64,000 nt of DNA, taken from NCBI GenBank assembly GCA_936911875.1, contig CAKZGB010000014.1:1-64000 (forward strand), given 5' to 3'. The stretch's first letter is position 1. Each line of letters starts with the position of its first letter. The stretch is from an uncultured Lysobacteraceae bacterium (GTDB lineage Bacteria > Pseudomonadota > Gammaproteobacteria > Xanthomonadales > Xanthomonadaceae). Under the pieces are notes generated by a model. It was not told where the DNA came from, did no database searches, and saw only the letters and a program-made list of their open reading frames with translations. Both the position numbers and the translations under genes were made by a program. Below, piece by piece: positions 1-7,754 of the stretch.

Positions 1-180
1 GACGGAACATTGCCTGCTGTTGCCGGCACATCCATGATCGACGGCACTGTACCGATCGTCGGAGCGGATGCTGTAGCAATCGAAGGCGACGCCGCCGGAG
101 TTGCAGGCACGTCCATGATCGACGGAACATTGCCTGCTGTTGCCGGCACATCCATGATCGACGGCACTGTACCGACCGTC
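1..180. repeat. 120-bp tandem repeat (40-residue protein repeat)
   Basis: Bases 1-55 recur almost exactly at 121-175, giving a 120-bp period. Inside each unit the PSIMDVPA-encoding segment occurs twice about 48 bp apart. The repeat is in frame with the minus-strand gene and has no spacers of constant unique sequence, so it is a coding repeat and not a CRISPR array. The copy number cannot be known because the window edge cuts it. Confidence 0.85.
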
Positions 181-983
181 GACGGCACCTGAGTAATCAA
201 GGGCACCGCAGTTCCGGCAGCCGGAATCGAGGCGGTGACGACCGGCTGAACGCGAGTCGCCTTTTCAGGCATCGGCGAGGCATCGGATTTAGCTACCGGC
301 GCAGCAACTGCTCGACGTGCAGTGACGGCGGGAGCGGAGGCAACCGACTCCTTGCGGACTACGCGTCGCGCGGCCTTGGGCGCCGACGCACTTGCAGCCT
401 TCGCCACGGTCGGACGGGCTCGCTGCGTAGTAACGGCCTTGGTTTGCTTAGACGAAACGATCGCGCGCGGACGTGCCGCCGTCGCCACCGTCGGCTTGCT
501 GACTGTCGCCTTTGCGGCGGTCTTCGCTGCAGGTGCTGCAGATGCTGCCGGAGCAACCGCCGCCGGCGCCGTAGCTGCAGTCGTAGTAACTGCAGTCGAT
601 TTACTCCGCTTGGAGCGAATCAGCGGCGAGGTAATCGACATGGTGGCATCGGCACCACCAACGCCGCCATACATGCTCTGTACCACCGGCACCACGCGCG
701 AACGCGCTCGCGAATCCGCCTGCGCATATTGCAGACGATATTGCCGGACGTTATTGGCAACCCATTGCTGCTTATCATCGGCAGAACGCAGACGCGTAGA
801 CCGCTCCGCCACCTGTCCCCGCGGCTTGGCCGAAGGAATCTGACCGTACCAGGACTGCACATCCACCGCTTTTGCACCGGCAAGCATCGGCGCCGACAAC
901 AGCACCACACCGAAAAATTGCGAAGTTCGGATCGCAGCGGTCGAGTTAGCGACCACTTTAGTACGGGTATTCAGCGATTTCAT
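1..983 (-). CDS. Secreted Ala-rich repeat protein (partial, C-terminus outside window)
   Basis: I do not recognise this protein. The frame stays open from ATG 983 to the left edge, so at least 327 residues are present and the C-terminus is missing. Residues about 23-38 form a hydrophobic signal-peptide core (FFGVVLLSAPMLAGA), followed by a likely cleavage site near AKA, so the product is probably exported. Residues 40-125 look like a small ordered region rich in Arg and Gln. From about 130 to 265 the chain is Ala/Lys/Arg/Pro/Thr-rich low complexity. The end seen here consists of 40-residue repeats built from PSIMDVPA units. ATG 983 was chosen because GAGAG lies 4-5 nt upstream; an in-frame ATG at 1001 is the alternative. 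It follows the BcsE-like gene by 85 bp, so both could belong to one surface or exopolysaccharide operon. That function is inference only. Confidence 0.7.
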   Translation of the reverse strand, partial: MKSLNTRTKVVANSTAAIRTSQFFGVVLLSAPMLAGAKAVDVQSWYGQIPSAKPRGQVAERSTRLRSADDKQQWVANNVRQYRLQYAQADSRARSRVVPVVQSMYGGVGGADATMSITSPLIRSKRSKSTAVTTTAATAPAAVAPAASAAPAAKTAAKATVSKPTVATAARPRAIVSSKQTKAVTTQRARPTVAKAASASAPKAARRVVRKESVASAPAVTARRAVAAPVAKSDASPMPEKATRVQPVVTASIPAAGTAVPLITQVPSTVGTVPSIMDVPATAGNVPSIMDVPATPAASPSIATASAPTIGTVPSIMDVPATAGNVP

Positions 984-1068
984 GTTGCTCTCGCCGGTCA
1001 TTGCGAATCCAGAATTCAGGGTGCGGTGTGAAAGAGTGATGGGGAATGGAAGGTCCTATCTATAAGGG

Positions 1069-2022
1069 TCAAAGGAAATCGTCGAACTCGGAGCGCCGCG
1101 CTTTGAGATTGCGGAACAGACCGGGGGTAGGCGCAGGACGTGCGCTGTTTCGCGTTTCAAATTCGCGGATATCGACCACCTGATTTTCAACGGGTGCGTT
1201 GGCAGGCAACACCATTCCATTTGTCTCCGGATACGGTGTCGCCGAATCGGAGGGCTTGCGCGTCCAGACCGTGACTTCGTATTCGCCTTCGGTATTCAGT
1301 TCGATGCGAAAGCTGACGCCGGACGCCACGCCACCGTTGAACTGCCAGTACGGGAAACCGATGGTCAAGCCTTCGGAAGATTCGGCCAGCGTGGCCATGC
1401 CTGACATGCTGTCCAGCAGGGCTCGCGGCGTGACCCAGTTGCTGCCATGCAGTTGCGAGAACACCATAATCACAGTCAGACCGTTGCGCTCGCCCCAGGC
1501 GCCAATCGCATCAAGCTGTTGCGTAGCAAGGTTCAAGTCGTACAGATTCAGCAGCGAGCTGGCGTGATCAAACAGCACCAGACTGCCGTACTCCACGCCG
1601 AAACGGTCCAGTTCCTCGAGCATGAGATCCACGCCGACCTGGAACATCTTTTTCTGAAACTCCGATTGCATGCTGTACACATTAAGCATGCGCCGATCCA
1701 ATGCATCGTTTACATCGAACTTGGGTGGCGTGCACAGCTGCTCGAGATAATGCTCGGGGCGCGCGGCTTCAATAATGGTGCAAGGCACGCCGGCCCGAAT
1801 GGCCGCGGCGATTGTGTTGTTCAACAGCGGGTATCGGATCGAAGGCAATTCGGTCACCAGCGAGTACAGGTGCCCCGGTTGCATCTGACCGGCCACGGAG
1901 TGCTCGAGGCGATTAACGCCCAGAGTCAACCACGAGCTAGCCCCGCCTACGGTTGAATCGCTTGGTGCTGAGTGACTGTTCAACTTGACTGTCCCACGCT
2001 GTCTGTGAATCCGACTATTCAA
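1069..2022 (-). CDS. BcsE N-terminal-domain-like protein
   Basis: 317 residues. From memory of E. coli BcsE, the pattern of that protein's N-terminal NTPase-like/REC-like region recurs: a MQPGHLYSL segment (BcsE: MPAGGVWWF), then NNTIAAAIRAG, a hydrophobic LVLFD strand, and ATQQLDAIGAWGERNGLTVI followed by a long helix and GFPYWQFNGGV. BcsE is a c-di-GMP-responsive accessory of the cellulose synthase, but it is over twice as long. The C-terminal GIL domain that binds c-di-GMP appears absent here, and I see no RxGD-type site. The start is uncertain: TTG 2022 has no clear ribosome-binding site, while TTG 1983 has GGGAC about 8 nt upstream. Another RecA-like or SulA-like family remains possible. 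Confidence is high that it is a gene and moderate for the family. Confidence 0.55.
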   Translation of the reverse strand: MNSRIHRQRGTVKLNSHSAPSDSTVGGASSWLTLGVNRLEHSVAGQMQPGHLYSLVTELPSIRYPLLNNTIAAAIRAGVPCTIIEAARPEHYLEQLCTPPKFDVNDALDRRMLNVYSMQSEFQKKMFQVGVDLMLEELDRFGVEYGSLVLFDHASSLLNLYDLNLATQQLDAIGAWGERNGLTVIMVFSQLHGSNWVTPRALLDSMSGMATLAESSEGLTIGFPYWQFNGGVASGVSFRIELNTEGEYEVTVWTRKPSDSATPYPETNGMVLPANAPVENQVVDIREFETRNSARPAPTPGLFRNLKARRSEFDDFL

Positions 2023-2223
2023 TACAAAAAAGCTAGGCCGAACCGGGATCCCCGCCGAATTCTCCTACTAACACATGGTCATCTTGTTCAATCCTTAATA
2101 TCATGTCAAGGATTAATTCATGTGACATTTAGATGTAACGCCAAGTTGTTGAATTTAATCAATTTATGGCGGATTTTGTCACATCGGATGTCATTAAAAT
2201 GTGAATCTGTTCGCGCAATCCGC
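2023..2223. promoter_or_regulatory. AT-rich upstream region with two 26-bp inverted repeats
   Basis: This gene-free stretch lies between the BcsE-like gene (minus) and the rpoD terminator. It is much more AT-rich than its surroundings. It holds ATGTCA-N14-TGACAT at 2103-2128 and TCACAT-N14-ATGTGA at 2179-2204, plus an extra ATGTCA at 2188-2193. These look like operator half-sites for a dimeric regulator of the leftward gene. No -10/-35 pair could be assigned with confidence. Confidence 0.45.
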
Positions 2224-2265
2224 CAAAAGCAAGACGGCGACCGAGAACCCTCAGCCGCCGTCCTT
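2224..2265 (-). terminator. Intrinsic terminator of rpoD
   Basis: On the minus strand, 47 nt after the rpoD stop, a roughly 15-bp stem (arms around GGACGGCGGCTGAG and CTCGGTCGCCGTC, with G-U pairs) is followed by TTGCTTTT. This is a typical intrinsic terminator. Confidence 0.75.
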
Positions 2266-2311
2266 GTTGTCTGCTGCAGTGCCCGTTGGCACCGACTGCC
2301 TTGTGTCGCGA

Positions 2312-4183
2312 TTACTCGATATCGAGGAAAGAGCGCAGTTGCTCCGAACGGCTCGGATGGCGCAGCTTGCGCAGGGCCTTGGCCTCGATCTGACGGATAC
2401 GCTCGCGGGTGACATCGAACTGCTTTCCGACTTCTTCCAGCGTGTGGTCAGTATTCATATCAATGCCGAAGCGCATACGGAGCACCTTGGCTTCGCGCGG
2501 AGTCAGGCCGGCCAACACGTCACGAACTGTTTCGGTCAGATTGATGTTGGTGGTGGCTTCGATCGGGGACTCGACATTGGTGTCCTCGATGAAATCGCCC
2601 AGATGCGAATCTTCGTCGTCACCGATCGGCGTTTCCATGGAGATCGGTTCCTTGGCGATCTTCATGACCTTACGGATCTTGTCTTCCGGCATCTCCATTT
2701 CCTTGGCCAGCTCTTCGGGCGTGGCTTCACGGCCGAACTGCTGCAGCATTTGGCGGGAGATGCGGTTGAGCTTGTTGATCGTTTCGATCATGTGCACCGG
2801 AATACGGATGGTGCGGGCCTGATCGGCGATCGAACGCGTAATGGCCTGACGGATCCACCAGGTGGCATAAGTCGAGAACTTGTAACCGCGACGGTATTCG
2901 AACTTGTCGACGGCCTTCATGAGGCCGATGTTGCCTTCCTGAATCAGATCCAGGAATTGCAGACCGCGGTTGGTGTACTTTTTGGCAATCGAGATCACCA
3001 GACGCAGGTTGGCCTCGACCATTTCCTTCTTGGCCAGGCGTGCTTTTTCTTCACCGACAAAGAGCTTGCTCAGAATGCGCTGCAGCTCCTCGACGTTGAC
3101 GTGCATGCGCTGTTCGATGTCGATGATGGCGTTCTGCTCGGCCAGGATTTCCTCGCGGATGTCACGCAGCGACGACGACCACTTCTGCTTGCGCTTGATC
3201 AGATCATCGGCCCAATGCAGGTTGGTGGCATTGCCCTTCCAGGTGCGGACGAAATCGGTACGCGGCATCCTGGCGACGCGAATGGCGTAATCCATGACGC
3301 GCTTTTCGCAGACTTCGATGGCCTTGCGCTGATCACGGACGTTGTTGACCAGCACGTCGGTATAGGCGAGCGGCAACTTGAACGTGGCGAACAGCTCGGC
3401 CATTGCGTCACGTTCTTTCAGGGTGAACTTAGAATCAAAGCCGTTCTTTTCGAAGGACTTGATGAACTTGGCGTAATGCTCCGCCAAGTCGGACATGGCC
3501 TTGGCCACTTGTTCCGGATCCGGACCGCTCGGCGTGTCGTCGGCCGTAGTGGCTGCAGCGTCATCGTCGTCGTCTTCACCGGCGGCAGCGGCAGCGGCGG
3601 TTGCTTCTGCAGCGGCAGCAGCGGCGGCGGCTGCAGCGGCCAGATCGGCCTCGCTGGTCGGATCCTGGAAGCCCACGATCACTTCGACAAGGCGCTTTTC
3701 ACCGGCCTTGAACGCATCGTAATCGGCCAGCACTTGCGCGATGGTGCCCGGGAATTCACCCAGCGCCTGCTGCAGTTCAGCCAGACCTTCTTCGATGCGC
3801 TTGGCAATGACGATTTCGCCTTCGCGCGTCAGCAGATCGACGTTACCCATTTCGCGCATGTACATACGCACCGGGTCGGTGGTACGACCGCCCTCGGCAT
3901 CGAGCCCGGTCAGTGCAGCAGCGGCTTCTTCGGCCGCCGTTTCATCGACTTCAGTCGCTGAGGCGCCATCGGACAGCAACAGGGTATCGGCATCCGGCGG
4001 TGCATCAAGCACCTGAATGTTCAGGCTGGACAGAACGCCAAGCACTTCCTCGAGCTGCTCGGGCTCGACGACGTCGTCGGGCAGCAGGTCGTTAATTTCG
4101 GAGTGGGTGAGGTAGCCTTGCTCAGCGCCTTTGGCGACGAGCAGTTGGACTTCCTCGGTACGAGCTTGACGATTGGTGGCCAT
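2312..4183 (-). CDS. rpoD: RNA polymerase sigma-70 factor RpoD
   Basis: 623 residues, the usual length for a primary sigma factor. Region 1.1 occupies about residues 1-75. Region 1.2 starts near DPVRMYMREMG (about 104). A non-conserved region follows, then regions 2-3 with GLQFLDLIQEGNIGLMKAV and YATWWIRQAITRSIADQ (core binding and -10 recognition). Region 4 near the C-terminus has the VTRERIRQIEAKALRKLRHP recognition helix. The start ATG 4183 gives the expected MATNRQA beginning; the frame is open further upstream but has no family support. The non-conserved region carries an unusual poly-Ala plus poly-Asp stretch at residues about 180-216. A perfect TATAAT lies 41-46 nt upstream. It directs transcription of housekeeping genes. 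Confidence 0.98.
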   Translation of the reverse strand: MATNRQARTEEVQLLVAKGAEQGYLTHSEINDLLPDDVVEPEQLEEVLGVLSSLNIQVLDAPPDADTLLLSDGASATEVDETAAEEAAAALTGLDAEGGRTTDPVRMYMREMGNVDLLTREGEIVIAKRIEEGLAELQQALGEFPGTIAQVLADYDAFKAGEKRLVEVIVGFQDPTSEADLAAAAAAAAAAAEATAAAAAAGEDDDDDAAATTADDTPSGPDPEQVAKAMSDLAEHYAKFIKSFEKNGFDSKFTLKERDAMAELFATFKLPLAYTDVLVNNVRDQRKAIEVCEKRVMDYAIRVARMPRTDFVRTWKGNATNLHWADDLIKRKQKWSSSLRDIREEILAEQNAIIDIEQRMHVNVEELQRILSKLFVGEEKARLAKKEMVEANLRLVISIAKKYTNRGLQFLDLIQEGNIGLMKAVDKFEYRRGYKFSTYATWWIRQAITRSIADQARTIRIPVHMIETINKLNRISRQMLQQFGREATPEELAKEMEMPEDKIRKVMKIAKEPISMETPIGDDEDSHLGDFIEDTNVESPIEATTNINLTETVRDVLAGLTPREAKVLRMRFGIDMNTDHTLEEVGKQFDVTRERIRQIEAKALRKLRHPSRSEQLRSFLDIE

Positions 4184-4223
4184 GCGGCGTGGGATCCCGA
4201 TTAGACAATCAAGTGAACCGCCT

Positions 4224-4229
4224 ATTATA
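4224..4229 (-). promoter_or_regulatory. -10 hexamer TATAAT upstream of rpoD
   Basis: Consensus TATAAT on the minus strand, giving a leader of about 35 nt. No good TTGACA lies 16-18 bp upstream. Confidence 0.5.
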
Positions 4230-4256
4230 CCGCCCGGGGTGCCATCTAGGCCAGAC

Positions 4257-4697
4257 TCAGGGGCGTAACAGGAAGGTGACCGGGCCGTCATTGACCAGGC
4301 TTACTTCCATATGGGCACCAAATTGGCCAATTTCTACCCCTGCGGGCAATTTTTCGCGGCAGATCGCCACCAATTGGTCGAAGAGAATGCGGGCCTGTTC
4401 AGGTTCAGCCGCCGGTGTGAAGCTCGCCCGCATCCCGCTGCGGGTATCAGCAGCCAAGGTGAACTGGCTCACCAGCAGCAACTGCCCACCCGTATCGAGC
4501 AGCGATCTGTTCATGCGCCCTGCTTCGTCGCTGAAGATCCGGTAGCCCAACAGCCGATCGCGAACGCGCGGCAAGGCCGAGGCCTCATCGCCGCGTTCAA
4601 ATCCGATCAGTGCGAGCACGCCCGGACCGATGGCGCCGACGGTCGAGCCTTCGACACGAACGGACGCGGATTGCACGCGCTGCACTAGGGCCAACAT
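4257..4697 (-). CDS. dtd: D-aminoacyl-tRNA deacylase
   Basis: 146 residues, against 145 in E. coli. It removes D-amino acids, and also glycine, from mischarged tRNA in the cytosol. The family start MLALVQRV fixes ATG 4697, with GGAG 8 nt upstream. The two active-site motifs are present: SQFTLAAD at residues 77-84 and NDGPVT near the C-terminus, where the cross-subunit Gly-cisPro normally sits. It ends 73 bp before rpoD in the same direction and is divergent from the acyltransferase gene at 4751. Confidence 0.97.
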   Translation of the reverse strand: MLALVQRVQSASVRVEGSTVGAIGPGVLALIGFERGDEASALPRVRDRLLGYRIFSDEAGRMNRSLLDTGGQLLLVSQFTLAADTRSGMRASFTPAAEPEQARILFDQLVAICREKLPAGVEIGQFGAHMEVSLVNDGPVTFLLRP

Positions 4698-4737
4698 CAG
4701 GGACTCCAACGGATCAGGACGGCTTTCATTCTGCCAT

Positions 4738-4743
4738 TACACT
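4738..4743 (+). promoter_or_regulatory. Putative -10 (TACACT) 7 nt before the acyltransferase GTG
   Basis: TACACT-N7-GTG. Initiation 6-7 nt after this hexamer would produce a leaderless mRNA starting at or next to GTG 4751. It resembles the N6-spaced hexamers found before priA, tal and others in this window. Confidence 0.4.
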
Positions 4744-4750
4744 TGGACGG

Positions 4751-5662
4751 GTGAATACTCTGATCGCCCGCTTACTGTTTGTGGCCGCTGCGTGCATTGC
4801 CCGGATTCCGTGGCGGCTGCAGCATCCCTTCGCTATGGCTTTAGGTCGGCAACTATTTGCCCGCAACACGCGGATGGCGCGAGCCACTGTGCGCAATCTC
4901 GAACTGATCGGCGCAGTCAGCGATGAGGCCGGCAAGCGCCGCGATGCCATCGCCATTTTGCAGACCACTGTGATGCAGGCGTTGGAAACGCTGCGCATCT
5001 GGACACGACCGGCCAAGCAGAATCTGCAGAACATCCGTCAGGTGCATGGCGCCGAACTGTTTCAACAGGCGATTGCCGAAGGCCGTGGCGTGATCGTTGC
5101 TGCACCCCACTACGGCAATTGGGAGCTGCTCAATCAGTGGCTGGCCGAGACCACTCCGTTGGCCATTCTGTATGCGCCGCCGTCGCATCCTGCAGTCGAT
5201 GCGTTTTTGAATCGCGTGCGCGCCGATCAGGCCGATCGTGTGACGCAAGTTCCAGCCGATGGACCTGCGGGCGTCCGCACCTTGCTCAAGTGGCTGAAAA
5301 ATGGCGGTGTCGTCGGCATTCTGCCGGACCAGCAGCCCAAGCTGGGCGAAGGCGAGTTCGCTCCGTTCTTCGGTTACCCCGCGTTGACGATGTCGCTGCT
5401 CTCACGCTTGGCTGCCAAGACCGGTGTGCCGGTGCTGATGGCCTATTGCGAACGCGTCGATCAGCACAACCTCACCTTTGAAATCCATGTCGAACCTGCA
5501 GCCGACGGCATCCACAGTAGCGATCTCGCCGAGTCGGTTGCGGCGCTCAATGCGTCGGTGGAACGAATCGCCCGTCGTGACTTTCGACAGTATCAGTGGA
5601 CGTATAAACGGTTTACAAAACAGATAAATGACCAGAATCCTTATTGGCCGGACTGCTACTGA
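4751..5662 (+). CDS. Lipid A biosynthesis acyltransferase, LpxL/HtrB family
   Basis: 303 residues, typical of inner-membrane late acyltransferases that transfer a secondary acyl chain from acyl-ACP to a lipid A precursor. The catalytic H-x4-E motif is HYGNWE (His120, Glu125), and the following GILPDQQPK segment is the usual substrate-site region. A hydrophobic N-terminus (LIARLLFVAAACIARI) anchors it to the membrane. GTG 4751 gives the family-sized protein; upstream in-frame codons fall in the dtd promoter region. Its stop overlaps the next gene's ATG (TGATG), indicating coupling with the PH-domain genes. I cannot say whether it acts as LpxL or LpxM. Confidence 0.85.
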   Translation: MNTLIARLLFVAAACIARIPWRLQHPFAMALGRQLFARNTRMARATVRNLELIGAVSDEAGKRRDAIAILQTTVMQALETLRIWTRPAKQNLQNIRQVHGAELFQQAIAEGRGVIVAAPHYGNWELLNQWLAETTPLAILYAPPSHPAVDAFLNRVRADQADRVTQVPADGPAGVRTLLKWLKNGGVVGILPDQQPKLGEGEFAPFFGYPALTMSLLSRLAAKTGVPVLMAYCERVDQHNLTFEIHVEPAADGIHSSDLAESVAALNASVERIARRDFRQYQWTYKRFTKQINDQNPYWPDCY

Positions 5663-6159
5663 TGGATGCAATTGAACTGCCCCGCTCCGAATGGACTCCG
5701 CTACCGGCCCGCGCCAAAGCGATGTTTCTGTTTGACAACGTGCTGTTGTACGGGGGCGTCGCAACGGCGGTGGCGGTTGCGACCGGCATCCCCTTGGTCC
5801 TCGCGGCGGAATGGACCTGGTATGCACCGATTGCCGCGCTGATCGCGGTGGCCGGCATCACGTTCGGCTCGATTCGCGGCCTGAAATCGCATCGCAATTT
5901 CCGCTGGCGTTTAGATGACGAAGGGCTTGGCGTGCGCTCCGGGCATCTGTGGGAACGCGAAATCCGCATGCCGATTCAACGCGTCCAACATCTCAACCTG
6001 ATGCGCGGGCCATGGCAACGTGCGCGTCAGCTCGCGAATCTGACGGTGTACACCGCAGGCACTTCGCACTCGTCCGTCAAACTGCGCAACATGGACAGCG
6101 AAACCGCCGAAGCGATTCGTGCCTATCTGTCCGCCCGCATTGACTGGGTGGATGAGTGA
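5662..6159 (+). CDS. PH-domain membrane protein (YdbS-like)
   Basis: 165 residues. Two transmembrane segments near the N-terminus (about 24-45 and 53-70) are followed by one bacterial PH domain (bPH2, formerly DUF304) marked by RWRLDDEGLGVRSGHLWERE and IPIQRVQH-type residues. Proteins of this type (YdbS in Bacillus) pair with a larger YdbT-like partner, as here. The start is the ATG at 5662, which shares its A with the previous stop. The GTGA overlap at 6156-6159 couples it to the next gene. The molecular role is not established; Bacillus homologues are linked to resistance to membrane-active compounds. Confidence 0.85.
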   Translation: MDAIELPRSEWTPLPARAKAMFLFDNVLLYGGVATAVAVATGIPLVLAAEWTWYAPIAALIAVAGITFGSIRGLKSHRNFRWRLDDEGLGVRSGHLWEREIRMPIQRVQHLNLMRGPWQRARQLANLTVYTAGTSHSSVKLRNMDSETAEAIRAYLSARIDWVDE

Positions 6160-7754
6160 GCACTCCGCGCCCTGCTACGGACTCCGGCGCCATTCCGGAA
6201 CTGACCCGCACGCTGTATCCGCATTCGTGGGTGTTCTCGCTGATTCGCGGTTTGCCGCAATGGGTCCCTGCCCTGTTCGCGGCCGGCGTGCTCGGCAAGG
6301 CCACCAATTTCAGTGACCGTGCGTGGCTGGTCGCCGCGGTGTTTGTCGGGATTCTGGTTTTGAACTGGTGGCATCTGCGCTTTACCCGCTGGGATATTAC
6401 GCAGAAGGCCGTGCTGTTGCGTCAGGGCATGTGGGACAAGGAAACCAAGGTCATTCCCTTTAACCGCATCCAGAACGTCAAACTCATTCAGAACCCGCTG
6501 CACCGGGTGTTCGGCGTGGCGCGTGTCGAACTCGAATCGGCCGGCAGCCGTAAGCCCGAAGCTGTTCTCAACGTGTTGCGTTATGCCGATGCGTTGAATC
6601 TCTCCGAACTGGTGCAGTCGCAAGGTCGCGTTGCCGTCACCGCGCCTGCTAACGATGGCGAACCTGCGCCAGTGACAGCGGCGAGCGGCAACCTGCTGCT
6701 GCGCATGAACTTGGCGGAGCTGATCCGTTACGGCCTGGTGTCCAACCGCGGCCTGATTGTGTTCGCCGCCGCGGTCGGTGGTGCCTCGCAGTTCATGGAC
6801 GACGTCTGGGAGTTTGTCTTGCGACGAATGCTGTCGCAGCTGCAACTGGACCTGAGCGGTCAGTTCGATCGCTTTTCGCACCTGTCCATGCCGGCCATGC
6901 TGATGGTGGCCATGAGCGTCGTGATGCTGGTCGTGCTGTTCGTCAAATTGCTGTCAATCGTCCTGGCCTTCTGGACGCACTACAACTTTCAGCTGGTGGA
7001 ACAGCCGCGTCGCCTGCAAACCGAGCGCGGCCTGCTGAGCCGCTGGCACGATGCCATCGTCAAGAGTCGCATCCAGGCCTTTCGGATTCGCGAAACCGTC
7101 TGGCACCGTCTGCTCAAGCGTCAGACGGTGGATGTGGATACCTTGGCCGGCAGCGAATCGGGCACGTCCGAAGATGGCATGCCCAAGGCCCGCAGCAATC
7201 ACCTGCTACCGGTCGCGACGCCTGCGCAAACCGCGAGCATCATTGAGCATCTCGCACCTGCAATTCAGGTCGAAGGCAGGCATTGGGAACACGTGGCGGC
7301 ACGCAACGTATGGCGTCTGCTGGCCGAATGGGCGCTGATTATCGTGCCGGTGGTGGCGATTACTCAGGTCGTCGCGCATTACGTGGAACCGGCGCGGGTC
7401 TTCATTAACACCCCGTTCTACTGGGCATGTCTGGTCATGCTGGTGATCACTGCGATCGCGCAGTCCTGGTACAACGTGCGCTATGCGGCTTTCAGTCTCG
7501 ATGCGCAGAGTTTTGGCATCCGCAAAGGATGGATCTCCAAGACCTGGCACCTCGCAGAGATTCGCCGAGCGCAAGCGGTATCGATCAGGCGCAATCCGCT
7601 CGATCGCCGGTTCGGCACGGCATCGCTGGTGATGGATACGCCGGGCGCGCAGGGCGGCGTGCTGCAGATGGATTATCTGCCGTACGAACGTGCCTGTACG
7701 TTGCGCGACACTCTGCTCGGCGCATTGAACAGGTCGGTCAGCAAATCCGCATAA
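6156..7754 (+). CDS. PH-domain membrane protein (YdbT-like)
   Basis: 532 residues starting at GTG 6156, inside the stop of the preceding gene. It shows repeated units of two transmembrane helices plus a bPH2 domain: first near residues 25-130 (RFTRWDITQKAVLLRQGMWD, then IPFNRIQNVKL), second near 210-330 and third near 395-525 (AAFSLDAQSFGIRKGW, LVMDTPGA). This triple arrangement is that of Bacillus YdbT. It likely forms a membrane complex with the small partner upstream. Its last 82 bases overlap, on the opposite strand, the 3' end of the GT4 glycosyltransferase gene. Confidence 0.85.
   Translation: MSTPRPATDSGAIPELTRTLYPHSWVFSLIRGLPQWVPALFAAGVLGKATNFSDRAWLVAAVFVGILVLNWWHLRFTRWDITQKAVLLRQGMWDKETKVIPFNRIQNVKLIQNPLHRVFGVARVELESAGSRKPEAVLNVLRYADALNLSELVQSQGRVAVTAPANDGEPAPVTAASGNLLLRMNLAELIRYGLVSNRGLIVFAAAVGGASQFMDDVWEFVLRRMLSQLQLDLSGQFDRFSHLSMPAMLMVAMSVVMLVVLFVKLLSIVLAFWTHYNFQLVEQPRRLQTERGLLSRWHDAIVKSRIQAFRIRETVWHRLLKRQTVDVDTLAGSESGTSEDGMPKARSNHLLPVATPAQTASIIEHLAPAIQVEGRHWEHVAARNVWRLLAEWALIIVPVVAITQVVAHYVEPARVFINTPFYWACLVMLVITAIAQSWYNVRYAAFSLDAQSFGIRKGWISKTWHLAEIRRAQAVSIRRNPLDRRFGTASLVMDTPGAQGGVLQMDYLPYERACTLRDTLLGALNRSVSKSA

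Noticed and set aside
1..180. Tandem repeats as a possible CRISPR array
   Set aside because: The units are adjacent and in frame, with no unique spacers of constant length and no cas genes.
322..1031. Plus-strand open frames over the first kilobase
   Set aside because: The minus-strand frame carries a signal peptide, a ribosome-binding site and protein-level repeats; the plus frames are Ala/Arg shadows.
2201..3961. Long open frame (586 codons) on the strand opposite rpoD
   Set aside because: It mirrors the rpoD codons, has no recognisable domain and no ribosome-binding site; rpoD is certain.
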